Origin: Thalassia testudinum
Lineage: Eukaryota > Streptophyta > Magnoliopsida > Alismatales > Hydrocharitaceae
NCBI GenBank assembly: GCA_037157565.1
Contig: JAZHRO010000026.1
Span: 34,772,501-34,836,500, forward strand
Reading direction: 5' to 3'
Length of the DNA stretch: 64,000 nt
Positions 54,924 to 64,000 of the stretch are shown here, piece after piece. Each line of letters begins with the position of its first letter. The first letter of the stretch is position 1. The position numbers were made by a program, and so were the translations under genes. The notes below the pieces were generated by a model that saw only the letters and a program-made list of their open reading frames with translations, did no database searches and had not been told where the DNA came from.

Positions 54924-57541
54924 TGATGGTAATGCCATCATTCATCATAACTAACTTGAATTAGTCAGAATCAAGAGATAAATGCTCCTAAATGATTGCC
55001 TGAGGACAGTAATTCCACTTTAATATGTTTTGAGGAGAAGACAATAAAACATGATTAATTATGTTGTTTTAATAGCACATCACGCATGTAGATTAGCCAC
55101 TGGGTTATTCAGGGGTTAATTAAAGGTCAATTGAGCATAAAAGACCAAAAAGTGGGTCTACACTGAATGAATCAGGGTTTTAAGCATTTCGAGGGCTAAA
55201 ACAATACTAAAAATCCTAATTGTAAACCCCACTTAAATTGAAAAGGTTTTTATCAGAATAAAATTAATCTAAACCTCCTAAAATTCATACAAAAATATTC
55301 TAAGAGATTTGGTACCTATGGTTTGACCATCTGAACCCATTTTGACCTAGAATAGAGAATCAGATGGGAATTTTCCTTGATTTAGGCTTCTCTACAATTT
55401 ACCTAGTCAAACGTGATCAAAACTCAAATCCAACTTCATCATTGGATTCGTTGGGTCCAAATTGTTAATACCAAAATTTGGGCCCAATCAGAATTTATCT
55501 TGACCTAGTTTGCAATTCAGTCCCTAGATCTCTGATCATCACACTTAAGCTCTCACATTCTACATTTTACTTGCAAAGAAGCCCCTAGCTTCTTGCCTCT
55601 CTTGTGAATAGGTCCAATCGCCATCTCCTTCCTCACAATCAAACAGGGAAAGAAACACAACAACCAACCCAAAGTTTGTTGAGTTTTGATTCATGAATTG
55701 AGGAACCAAACCTCAATCAAATCTTGCCAAACTTGGCGAGAGTGATCTTGAGATCAATCCCTTTCATCTGAGCATCTTCTTGGAGCTAATCATCCCTGAT
55801 TTCACCATCGGTGAGCTCAAAGAAATCTATCTCAAAACCTTGACAACACGCCTTCCAAATCTATGTCTTTAGCCTTAGTTGAAGGGGGAAGCACCTTTAT
55901 AACCACAACACAAGATTGTACTCATTTGATCGCCAACTTCCTCTCTTCTCCAGTGACAAATCTGGCGTACCTCGGAGCGCCTCCAACCTCCTTCGTTGCC
56001 CTCTGCCTTGGCCAAAAGATAAAGGGTTTTGCCTCCCCTTTCCTCCAGGAAGCTTCATGCAAAGCTTAAGCATCTCTACTTCCTTTGGCTCTGATTTCCA
56101 ACCTTCATCCCCATCACTAGCAGCCACACCGACGACCTACCTCCACACCTCCTTTCTTCCAATTAGTTTAGGGCTTATACTCCCCCTCACTCCAATTAGG
56201 TTTAGGACATCTCTAAAGCCTCGTTCTCCCTCTCCTTCTCATTTTCCTTCTCCTTCTTCGACGCCGGCCGCACCTCCGTCGGCCACCTTCACCGTCGGCC
56301 TTCCTACATCCTCCACAAACCAAATTAACCCTGACGAAAGCTCTGCCCCACCTCCACAAACCTTTCACCTCACCCAATTTCACCTCGCACACCCTCCACC
56401 ACCTCCAACCAAGGCCACCGGAGCTCCTTCGAGCTTCACCGTCCGGCCACCGCACTTCACCAACCAACCAATCACCCCAACCGTCAGCTTCGCCTCATCA
56501 CACTGAAGCTTTCAACGTATCTAATTGGGTCCCATTGGCCGCATTCATGACTGCAGGTTCCTGCCGTCGTCGATGTCTTCTCTGCTGCCGTTAGACATCC
56601 TTTGGCCGTCTACCACCACCACACCATGACTAATCGACGCGGACTGAGTCCATGAAGCCACTCAGACTACCAATTTCGGAAGAACACCTAGCAACAGCTT
56701 CAATCAGACAAGAATTCCCAACTGCAAACATGAGGAGAAGGGTATTTTTAGTACCACATCGTATGCATAGGATCCTATATAGCGCATAAATTGATTTTTC
56801 TACATTGGCTCATTGCCTCTCACAGTGAGGGTGAGGTCCATGCCTTACTCTATCTTTCCCACTTCTCACCCACCACTCATGCCGGTGGTTCTAGTCCCTG
56901 TTCATGACCCGATTACTCGATTACAGATCTGATCACCTGGGTTTGGTTTGAGAAGAGAGGAAAGGTTTCTGAGGGTGGGGGATGGTTTTGGCTCGGGGTG
57001 CATGCATGTGCCTTGGGAATCATGCACACATGCCCAACACTTAGCAGGTTTCTGAGTTGTTGATGCTGAAGCTTAGCGACTTTAAGTCGTCTAATATTGC
57101 TGCCTGACGTATGGTAGTGGTTGATTTGAGGGTACTGTAGAGATATTTGATGCTTATCTGACATGGAAAGTAGTTTGAAACACTATTGAGATATTTGAAT
57201 TATTTTGAGATTGAGATTACCTTAGGATATGTGCTTAAATGTGAGAATTAATTGGTGATTCAAATAACCATTTTTACAATTTTATTATTCTTTTTATCCT
57301 AATGATTTTTGAGATTCAATTTGGCCTGTTATTGAATATATTTTGATTATTGAATTTCGTTGCATATCTTTATTATTATGCTCATTGTTTAATATTGCGA
57401 ATAGTGTTGTAAATTCCATAGTTGATCCTTGCGAACGACCTCGGACTCACGTTTGTTTTTTGAGCTTATAAATTTAAATGTTAATTCGCTTTTATTAACT
57501 TTACTACAACGCATATTTCGAAGTCGACGAAAGCGCTGTCA
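54924..57541 (+). repeat. G 5' LTR (2,618 bp)
   Basis: TGATGGTAATGCC...GCTGTCA, homologous throughout to 58816-61448. It has the Athila-type U5 phrase GACCTCGGACTCACGTTTG. The open frames at 55863-56506 (Ser/Pro-rich) lie in a C-rich block without support as genes. Confidence 0.85.
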
Positions 57542-57547
57542 ATATTT

Positions 57548-57565
57548 TGGCGCCGTTGCTGGGAA
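57548..57565 (+). promoter_or_regulatory. G primer-binding site (tRNA-Asp)
   Basis: TGGCGCCGTTGCTGGGAA, 16 of 18 matches to the tRNA-Asp complement, six bases after the LTR. Confidence 0.87.
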
Positions 57566-58815
57566 GCAACATGCAATTCATCACTAGTCATATCTTTCTT
57601 GATTAATTGAGCTAATTACTAGCTTACCGTATTTGCTTTGTTGTGTTTTTGTGAGGTACATCATGAGATCTTCCACACAATCAACCTCTCTAGGGGCAGG
57701 TAAAATTTCTCTTCTTCCCTAATCACCGCTTAATCTGGGGAAGAGAAAAAGGAAACAAAATCAATTAGGATCCACTTGCCTTATTTTTCTAGTAATTATC
57801 ATTTAAAGGCAAAGAATTTCGTGATTCGTGAAATTAATTTTTAATATAAGATGAGATGATTTGATTAGAGGTTCCCCATCTTGGCTTCCTGCACCTATTA
57901 GGGATTCATGCTAAATTTATAAACATCTTGGACTACTCATTTTCTTGTTTGAGTCCAAGGTGCCATATTTGGAATCAAATTAGACTTGAAATAGAGTCCA
58001 TTAGGGTTTCCACATTAGGGTTCTGAAGTGTTAGTACACATTTTGCTTGTAATAAAGGAAATTGATCTCCCCACATTTGCGTGCCACCCAAACCCTTTAT
58101 TGAACTGATCTATTCAAGTGAACCCTAAAATCAAGGCTCTAAATTCACTTGAACCTTAAAATTTGGGACCTAATAACCTGAGAATCAATTCAGGATGATT
58201 TGGGTCTTGACTCAAATTTCATCTTCAACCTTAGGGCAGGTAAGGTGAAGTTGGTCCACTTTGTTGGTCAACCAACCTAAAAATTAGGTCTCAAATTGAA
58301 ATAACTTCCCAATCAAGTGAAATTCAAGGCATAATTAGAGCTAAAATTGGTAGACTTAGGTCTAAATTTATACATTTCAGTCTACTTGGAATCTCAGTGA
58401 CAAGAAAGGTCGGGTGGGGAAAATCCTATAAATCGTGGGAACGCTCTACCGTGTTGGGGTCGTTGTAGGACTCTCCCTTCCTGGCTGCCCAAGTAATTCT
58501 TGGGTGTGTGGATTTTTGATTAAAGAGGTCCATTTGCCTCAACAACCTTAGTCATCCAAAATTTTTGGGTGCCTTGATTAGGTTTAATACACATCCAGTC
58601 CCTCATCTATTTATAGTGCACAATACATAGAAGAAGTCCCTAGGTTTGACCTAGAGACCTCCATTAGAGTTGATCGTTTGGGGAAAATATGATTTGATCT
58701 AATCAATTCAATCTGGACTTAAATTTGATTCTACATCCTAATCCACCACTTGATTTGGAGATGTGACTTGACAATATGGGAAAGATTTTCAATAAACCTG
58801 AATCCCATATGAGCA
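57566..58815 (+). other. G leader with conserved segment
   Basis: Untranslated leader. The block 58384-58575 aligns with F 31690-31890 (GCTCTACCGTGTTGGGGTCG, CTGGCTGCCCAAGTAATTC). The rest shows no gene. Confidence 0.65.
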
Positions 58816-61448
58816 TGATGGTAACACTATCATTAGCCATAACTAGCTTTATTATTTGAAATCAAGTGACAAATTCTCCTGAATAATCGCCTGAGGATAG
58901 TAATTCTATGCAAATCCATTTTGAGAAGAAATTAAAATAGGGTTAATTCTGTAGTTTTAACATCTCATCACAAATGTAGAGTAACCACAGGGTCACTCAG
59001 GGGTTAATTAAAAGTCTATTGTGCATTAAAGGCCAAAGAGTGGGTACACACAGATAGAAATGGGGTTTCACATGTTTTGAGAACTGCATCAGAACACAAA
59101 ACCCTAATTTCAAACTTGCTTAAATTTAAGAGGTTCTGGTCAAGATAAAATTCATCTAAACCTCCTAAAATTCATATAAAAATATTCTAAGAGGTTTAGT
59201 ATCCTTGGTTTGACCATCTAAACCTATTTTGACCTTGAATAGAGTCTCAGACGGGATTCTACCCTAATTTGAGCTTCTATGCAAATTTCCTAGTTAAACA
59301 TGGTCAAAACTCAAATCCAACTTCATCATCAGATTCCTTGGGTCCAAATTAGGCTAAGGAAAAAATTTGGGTCTAATCAGAGTCTATCATGACCTAGTTT
59401 GTGTTTCAATCCCTAAAAGCTCTATTTCTTACAATCAGATTCTTAGCTTTCAAAATCTCTTACAAATGGTCCCCAACTTTGTCATCTTATTCACAAAAAT
59501 ACCCTTACTGCTTGAAAACCCTTGTTTTCTAAACAACAAAAGTCAACCATCAAGAACCCAGTTTGACCATGCATATCTCCTCGAATCTTCACCTAAATCC
59601 CTCCAATTTTAGAGGGATTGTTAATCAGGGGATACTCTTCCATTCCAGACATGTACCAGATCTTAAATCGAAGCAAGGAAGCTCCAACAGATCTTGATTT
59701 TTCACGATATGAACTTGCCTAATTCGCAAAATTTGCTTGCGATTTTCCTAATTTAAGCTCAGATTCAAGCTCTATAAAAGCTCTTGAAACTCTCAGCGAC
59801 TTCCTTCGCCTGATTTAGGCCATAAAACGCCTTCTTCTTCTCCCTTTGGCCAGCTTCGACCACGACTTCGGTAGACCACCTTGACCTCTTTTTTCCAGCC
59901 ACCCAACAACCAAATTGGGTGGCTTAATGCCTTCACCACATTTTTCCACTCCTTGCTTACCATTGTAGGGGCTCCTATCTCCTCTATCGTCGCCATCCTC
60001 CCCTATTGGAGTCTTCATCGTCCATGGTGCTGGTGAAGCAAGCCACCATGGATTTCCTCCCACTTTCATCTAGTAAAGTAGTTCTCTCTCTCCCTCTTAG
60101 TCTCTAGGTTAGTTTTTGGTGTTTAGCTATTACGTTAGCCCTCAATCTCTCCTTTTTTGACTTCTTCTTCCCCATCTCCGGCCATGCCTACGGCATGGTC
60201 GCTATGCTACCACACCCTCCAAATGCCCTGCCGTCACTCCCATTAGCACCACCTCACCTCCACCTTCAAAAGCCCTCTACAAATTTCGCCATCCATCCAC
60301 TCCATAGCCCCACCGAATGACCCATCCCTCTGCTATCTCCTCTGACATCGTCCTGTCGCCATAGACCTCCAACCACCACACCGACACCACCATCGTCTTC
60401 CTCGCCTCATGGCGACTCTATTGAATGTGTCGATTGAGGCCTAAAGCCTGTATTTTGACTTGCTGGTGATCGCCATCGCCGCTACCTCCTCCAACGATGT
60501 CCATCGAACTCTGCTCACATCCACCCTCGCATCCACTTCCAACAGCTGCGGATTGGAGTTGCAAAGCTCTCGAGAGCTCCCATTGAATAAAGGCAGCAAG
60601 GCACAACACGTATTGGGACGAGGATTTCCCCTGCTGCCCACAAGAGGAACTTATCAGATTTAGTCCCACATTGTATGTGGGTACTTTTAAGACACGGTAT
60701 AAGTGGAATCTGTGACAACAGCTTACCACCTCAACACATAGGGTGAGGTCCCACTCATCGCACGTGTGCACTCGTCGCCTGCGATACACTGCTTGTGGGT
60801 CTGGACCCTACCCGGATTCGATTACTCGCTTATAAACTTGATTACCTGGATTGAGCAGATTAGAGGGGAATTTCTAAGGAGGAAGGGGGAGGGTTTTGCA
60901 CTGTGTTCCTCGGGATGCATGCATATGTGCTCTATACTTAGCCATCTCTAAGGCATTATTCTATGCTTGGCACCCTTGTGTGCTTGCTTTACTGAGGCTT
61001 AGTGCTTTAGTGATTTAAGGCATCTGATGATCCATTGCGACATCTGATGTGATACTGTGGCATTATTTGAGCTCGTACTATGGACTTATCTGATGCAGAT
61101 AAATGGTTCAAGATCACTGTTGGAAAATTTGATTAGTTGATATGCTAAATTAGAGGATCTAATTGGTGATCTAAATTACCATCGTTTTGAGCATCTATTA
61201 TTTTTATCCCAATAATTCTTGAGATATAATTTGGACTGATATTGAATATAATTTTTGCTGTTGATTCTAGTTGCATATCTTTATTATTGTGCTCGTTGAT
61301 TCATATTGTGATTAGTGTGTGAATTCCATTTTTGCTCCCTGCGAACGACCTCGGACTCATTACTTGTTTTTGAGAACTCTTTGTAAATTTAAATGTTGTT
61401 GCATTTTTATTGATAGTACTACAACGCTTATTTCATACGACTTTGACA
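58816..61448 (+). mobile_element. Solo LTR of the G family nested in G
   Basis: About 2,633 bp, TGATGGTAACACT...TTTGACA, aligning end to end with the G 5' LTR but clearly diverged. It separates G's leader (contiguous with the ORF in F) from its ORF, so it is an insertion and not G's 3' LTR. No convincing TSD is left (GAGCA before, TTTCA after). Open frames in it are not supported. Confidence 0.72.
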
Positions 61449-61460
61449 TTTCAATGGACC

Positions 61461-63155
61461 ATGAAAGAGAAAATGATCGAGGCTGCCCTTATACATAGGG
61501 AGGAATTTGACAGGACCTCAGATCCATTTAGCACAGTTCAGGTCAATGTGTCAAAAACAACAAACCTCATTATGAATCGTGCCGGAATGATATTAACACA
61601 AATGATACATGGTTCAACTTAGGATGATCTCTTAATAGAATACATTGAATTGGGGAAATTACATAACATCGAGTGTTTGTAATGTTTGTTAACTCCCCTA
61701 CTTTGGAAAAAAACACCAGGATCTCATTGAGAAACAGGGGAATATGCAAAATATATTACACGAGGCCATCAATTACAAATATCTCGATTCCCACCTAGAA
61801 CTATATGATGAATCGTGGAGAAATGTTGAGGATCAATACAATTTCCTAGAGCCCGGGTACGAAAATGGAGGTCATTGTTATGGACCCCCAACCCAAATGG
61901 AACCAAATTATGATTTTGTGCAGAATGACATACTTGATCAAAATACGGGTTGGGTAGATCCAATTGCAGGTGTTCCTGATTATGAACCAGCCGTAGAAAG
62001 TTGTGAAGCTGGTCCATCATGCCTTGATTTACCGAACACCTGTGATGAGCCTAACTTAGAATATCTCGAGGATGTAACTCCCGCACCTTATCCTGTTAAG
62101 GTATTCCTCGAGGATGATTCCCAATAGAACCAAGTCCACATTCTAGTGACCCAATTCCTACCCCTAACCTAGAATCTAGATCTGATCCTATTTGGGATGA
62201 TCATGAGGCTCAATGTGATGAGAACTAGATTTTAGATCTGAATTATGATTTTGGATCTAGGTTTAATGATTATACCTCTCCAGACTCCTCAGAAGAACAA
62301 ATTGAATTTTTAGAAGTCACACCGATTTACAATATAGAATCAGAGGAGTTGGAAGAGTTGGGATTTGATTGGATCTACCCTAAGTGCCCAGAACCCAAGC
62401 CTATGCCTAATAAGGATACCCTTGTGAGCTTGGAATTTGACACTAGGTTAGACCAAAGTCAAGTTAATAATTCCATGCATCATGATTTATTCTGTGGCAG
62501 AAATCTCAATCTTGAATCAAGTTCAAAAATTGATTGTCGCAAATTCTCTGATGATTTCGAATCATACTCTGATTTTAGAGAACCATTGTTTCCAGATGAT
62601 TACGAGCTAGTTTACAACCTCAGTATCCATGATCCATTCTTTAATTCTAATGCTAAGGCTAATGATTTGGAACTTTAAGTAGCCACACCTCCTACATAGC
62701 CTTTCAAAATCCGATTCCAACCCTGACTCCCCACCAGAATCAATTTCTATTCTGACTCACCTCTTTATGATTCGATTGCATATGATTCACCACCATGTTT
62801 TAACGATGAATCAGACATCGATCCAAATGACAACCACATTCTGTCCCTCTCTGATCCCACCAGTAGGGTTTTTACATTCTACAAAAATCCATTATCCTTT
62901 GAGGACCCCTACTTTGATCAGGCTAAGCCGATTTAGGCAAGCCCTTGATTTGCATTTCCTCATCTATTCGAACCACAAAGCATCTGGTGGGCTCCACACC
63001 TACTGATTCACATTCCTCAACCCACCAGACTGATTGGGTTTTGTCGACATCATCAACCTATTGGTCTAAACAAGTACCTGGTTAGACCAACTAGACTACT
63101 CATTAAGGTACTTGCTCTACAAAATTCCTCCAATCTTACCACCCCTTCTCCTTGA
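61461..63155 (+). pseudogene. Decayed homologue of the F unknown protein
   Basis: Starts MKEKMIEAAL, matching F MKDKMIEDAL, and is then broken by stops and at least two frame changes. Matching pieces are 61461-61622; 61744-62127 (acidic, many Asp/Glu/Pro); 62349-62678 (EELGFDWIYP against F ELDFNWVYP, LFCGR against FCCGG); and 62949-63155. The last holds the C-terminal block SIWWAPHLLIHIPQPTRLIG and runs to a TGA at the same place as F's end. About 43 of 58 residues there equal F, with roughly 18 codons differing only synonymously. Function unknown; no longer coding. Confidence 0.78.
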
Positions 63156-63721
63156 CCACCTTCTGCACGACTGAAGGCAATGAATTTAGCACTTAACAGG
63201 AGGCAAACCGTCACTCCAAAAACCCGAGACCCATCTAACCATCTCTTTGAGCTGCATTCCTATTGCACTTTAGGGTTCAACTTTAGAATAGCCGACTCCA
63301 CCTTTGGTACTTGTATCAGAGTTTGAAATCGTTCGCAACAATCATCCCAACTTGCTCACCCACCCTTTTGACCCTATTCTAATCCTTGAACCAAGCTGAA
63401 TTTGTACCCATTTGGTTTACAATGAGGACATTACAAAACTTAGGCATAGGGGGGGTGTTAAAGTGAAAAACAAATGGAAATTCAATTCTCTGAGGGGTTC
63501 TCACAAAAAATACATATAAAAAAAATGGAGAAAGGGGAGGAAAAATTTTGTGAAATGACTGAAAAATCTTTCTTGAGGAGGAAATACAAAGAATGTCAAA
63601 GGAGTAAAATCAGAAAAAGTCGATAGTCTTAGCAATTGATTATGGGATCTACTTAAGTTCTAGACTAAATAAAAATAAGGATTAAGTTCTAAAGTGCTAG
63701 AGATAAAGAGATAAGTAGAGA
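63156..63721 (+). other. G region downstream of the ORF
   Basis: Contains the AGCACTTAACAGGAGGCAAA motif (63188-63207) and the AATGAGGACATT box with GCATAGGGGGGG (63421-63454), then an A-rich stretch aligning with F's inter-PPT region. No gene. Confidence 0.6.
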
Positions 63722-64000
63722 GTATTCGTGACTGCAGGTTCTCGCTGTCGCTAACATCTTCTCCGTCACCGTCAGACATCCTCTGGCCGTCTACCCCCAT
63801 CGTACCATGACTAATTGACGTGGATTGAGGCCATAAAGACACCGAGGCTACCAATTTGGGAAGAACACCCAGCAGCAGCTTCAATTAGATGAGAAATCCC
63901 AACTGTAGTCATGAGAAGATGGAGGGCACTTTTTAGTGCCACATCGTATGCATAGGATCCTAAATAGTGCATAAATTGATTTTGCTACATTGGCTCATTG
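63722..64000 (+). repeat. Fragment of a G-family LTR at the window end
   Basis: Aligns with G 5' LTR 56545-56820 (shared CACATCGTATGCATAGGATC, TTGCTACATTGGCTCATTG-like end). It starts abruptly in the middle of the LTR, without the first 1.6 kb or an adjacent PPT. It is probably the 3' LTR of G with a deletion across the PPT/U3, or a rearranged copy; it continues past the window. Confidence 0.7.

Larger units (their letters stand above)
54924..64000 (+). mobile_element. Element G: older non-autonomous relative of F (open at window end)
   Basis: On the plus strand: 5' LTR 54924-57541, PBS 57548-57565, leader with the F-like conserved segment (58384-58575), decayed F-type ORF (61461-63155), the conserved GGAGGCAAACC motif (63188-63209) and the GAGGACATT box with GCATAGGGGGGG (63422-63455). 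A solo LTR (58816-61448) of the same family interrupts the leader/ORF boundary. The 3' end continues as an LTR-like fragment from 63722. The right TSD is not in the window. Confidence 0.8.

Noticed and set aside
55863..56506. Ser/Pro-rich gene in the G LTR
   Set aside because: It lies inside the LTR in a C-rich block and the frame is not preserved in the homologous solo LTR at 58816-61448.
54924..61448. A short element with LTRs 54924-57541 and 58816-61448
   Set aside because: In F the leader segment and the ORF are contiguous. In G they lie on opposite sides of the second LTR, so the second LTR is an insertion. No matching TSD supports a short element.

Overview
This window is repeat-rich flowering-plant nuclear DNA made almost wholly of nested LTR retrotransposons. 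The evidence is primer-binding sites (PBS) matching the 3' end of plant tRNA-Asp, Athila-type Ty3/Gypsy gag-pol proteins, one Ty1/Copia relative primed by initiator tRNA-Met, and target-site duplications (TSDs) at many junctions. I see no host gene, tRNA gene, rRNA or CRISPR array. The species cannot be named from the sequence. Letters A-H and J are my own labels.

The nesting reads as follows. J, a plus-strand Athila-like gag relic (53072-54923), was hit by D, an old minus-strand Athila-like element. D's 3' LTR is cut by the window start (1-326 plus 15238-15381). Its pol lies at 15382-20248, its gag-pro at 41325-44390, its PBS at 45948-45965, and its 5' LTR at 45968-46750 plus 51672-53071. 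D then received three insertions. C is a solo LTR (327-15232, TSD CTAAT). E is a plus-strand Athila-like element (20249-41324, TSD GGTAT). H is a small Copia-type gag-only element (46751-51666, TSD CAAAT). C was itself hit by A (547-11663, TSD CTATC), a young, nearly intact Athila-like element, and by the solo LTR B (12552-14541, TSD CCAGG). E was hit by F (25229-35335, TSD GCAGA), a young non-autonomous element. J was also hit by G (54924 to the window end), an older relative of F that carries its own nested solo LTR (58816-61448).

How the parts may work together: A encodes gag, protease, RT, RNase H and integrase in one reading frame, broken only by a TGA near the integrase end. F has LTRs, a perfect tRNA-Asp PBS and a polypurine tract, but no gag or pol. 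In their place it has one long open frame for an unrecognised acidic protein. A degraded homologue sits at the same place in G, and the two share a C-terminal block that differs largely by synonymous changes. A and F have different LTRs but share a three-unit tandem repeat and an adjoining motif in the non-coding stretch between two copies of a GCATGGGGG tract. This is what a helper and parasite pair with shared cis signals would look like. The F/G protein and this inter-tract domain are the best candidates here for something undescribed.

Decay patterns fit the nesting order. A and F have LTR pairs differing by well under 1% by eye, while E's differ by roughly 8%. D, E, G and J carry many stops, mostly explainable by C-to-T change, as expected for long-methylated repeats.
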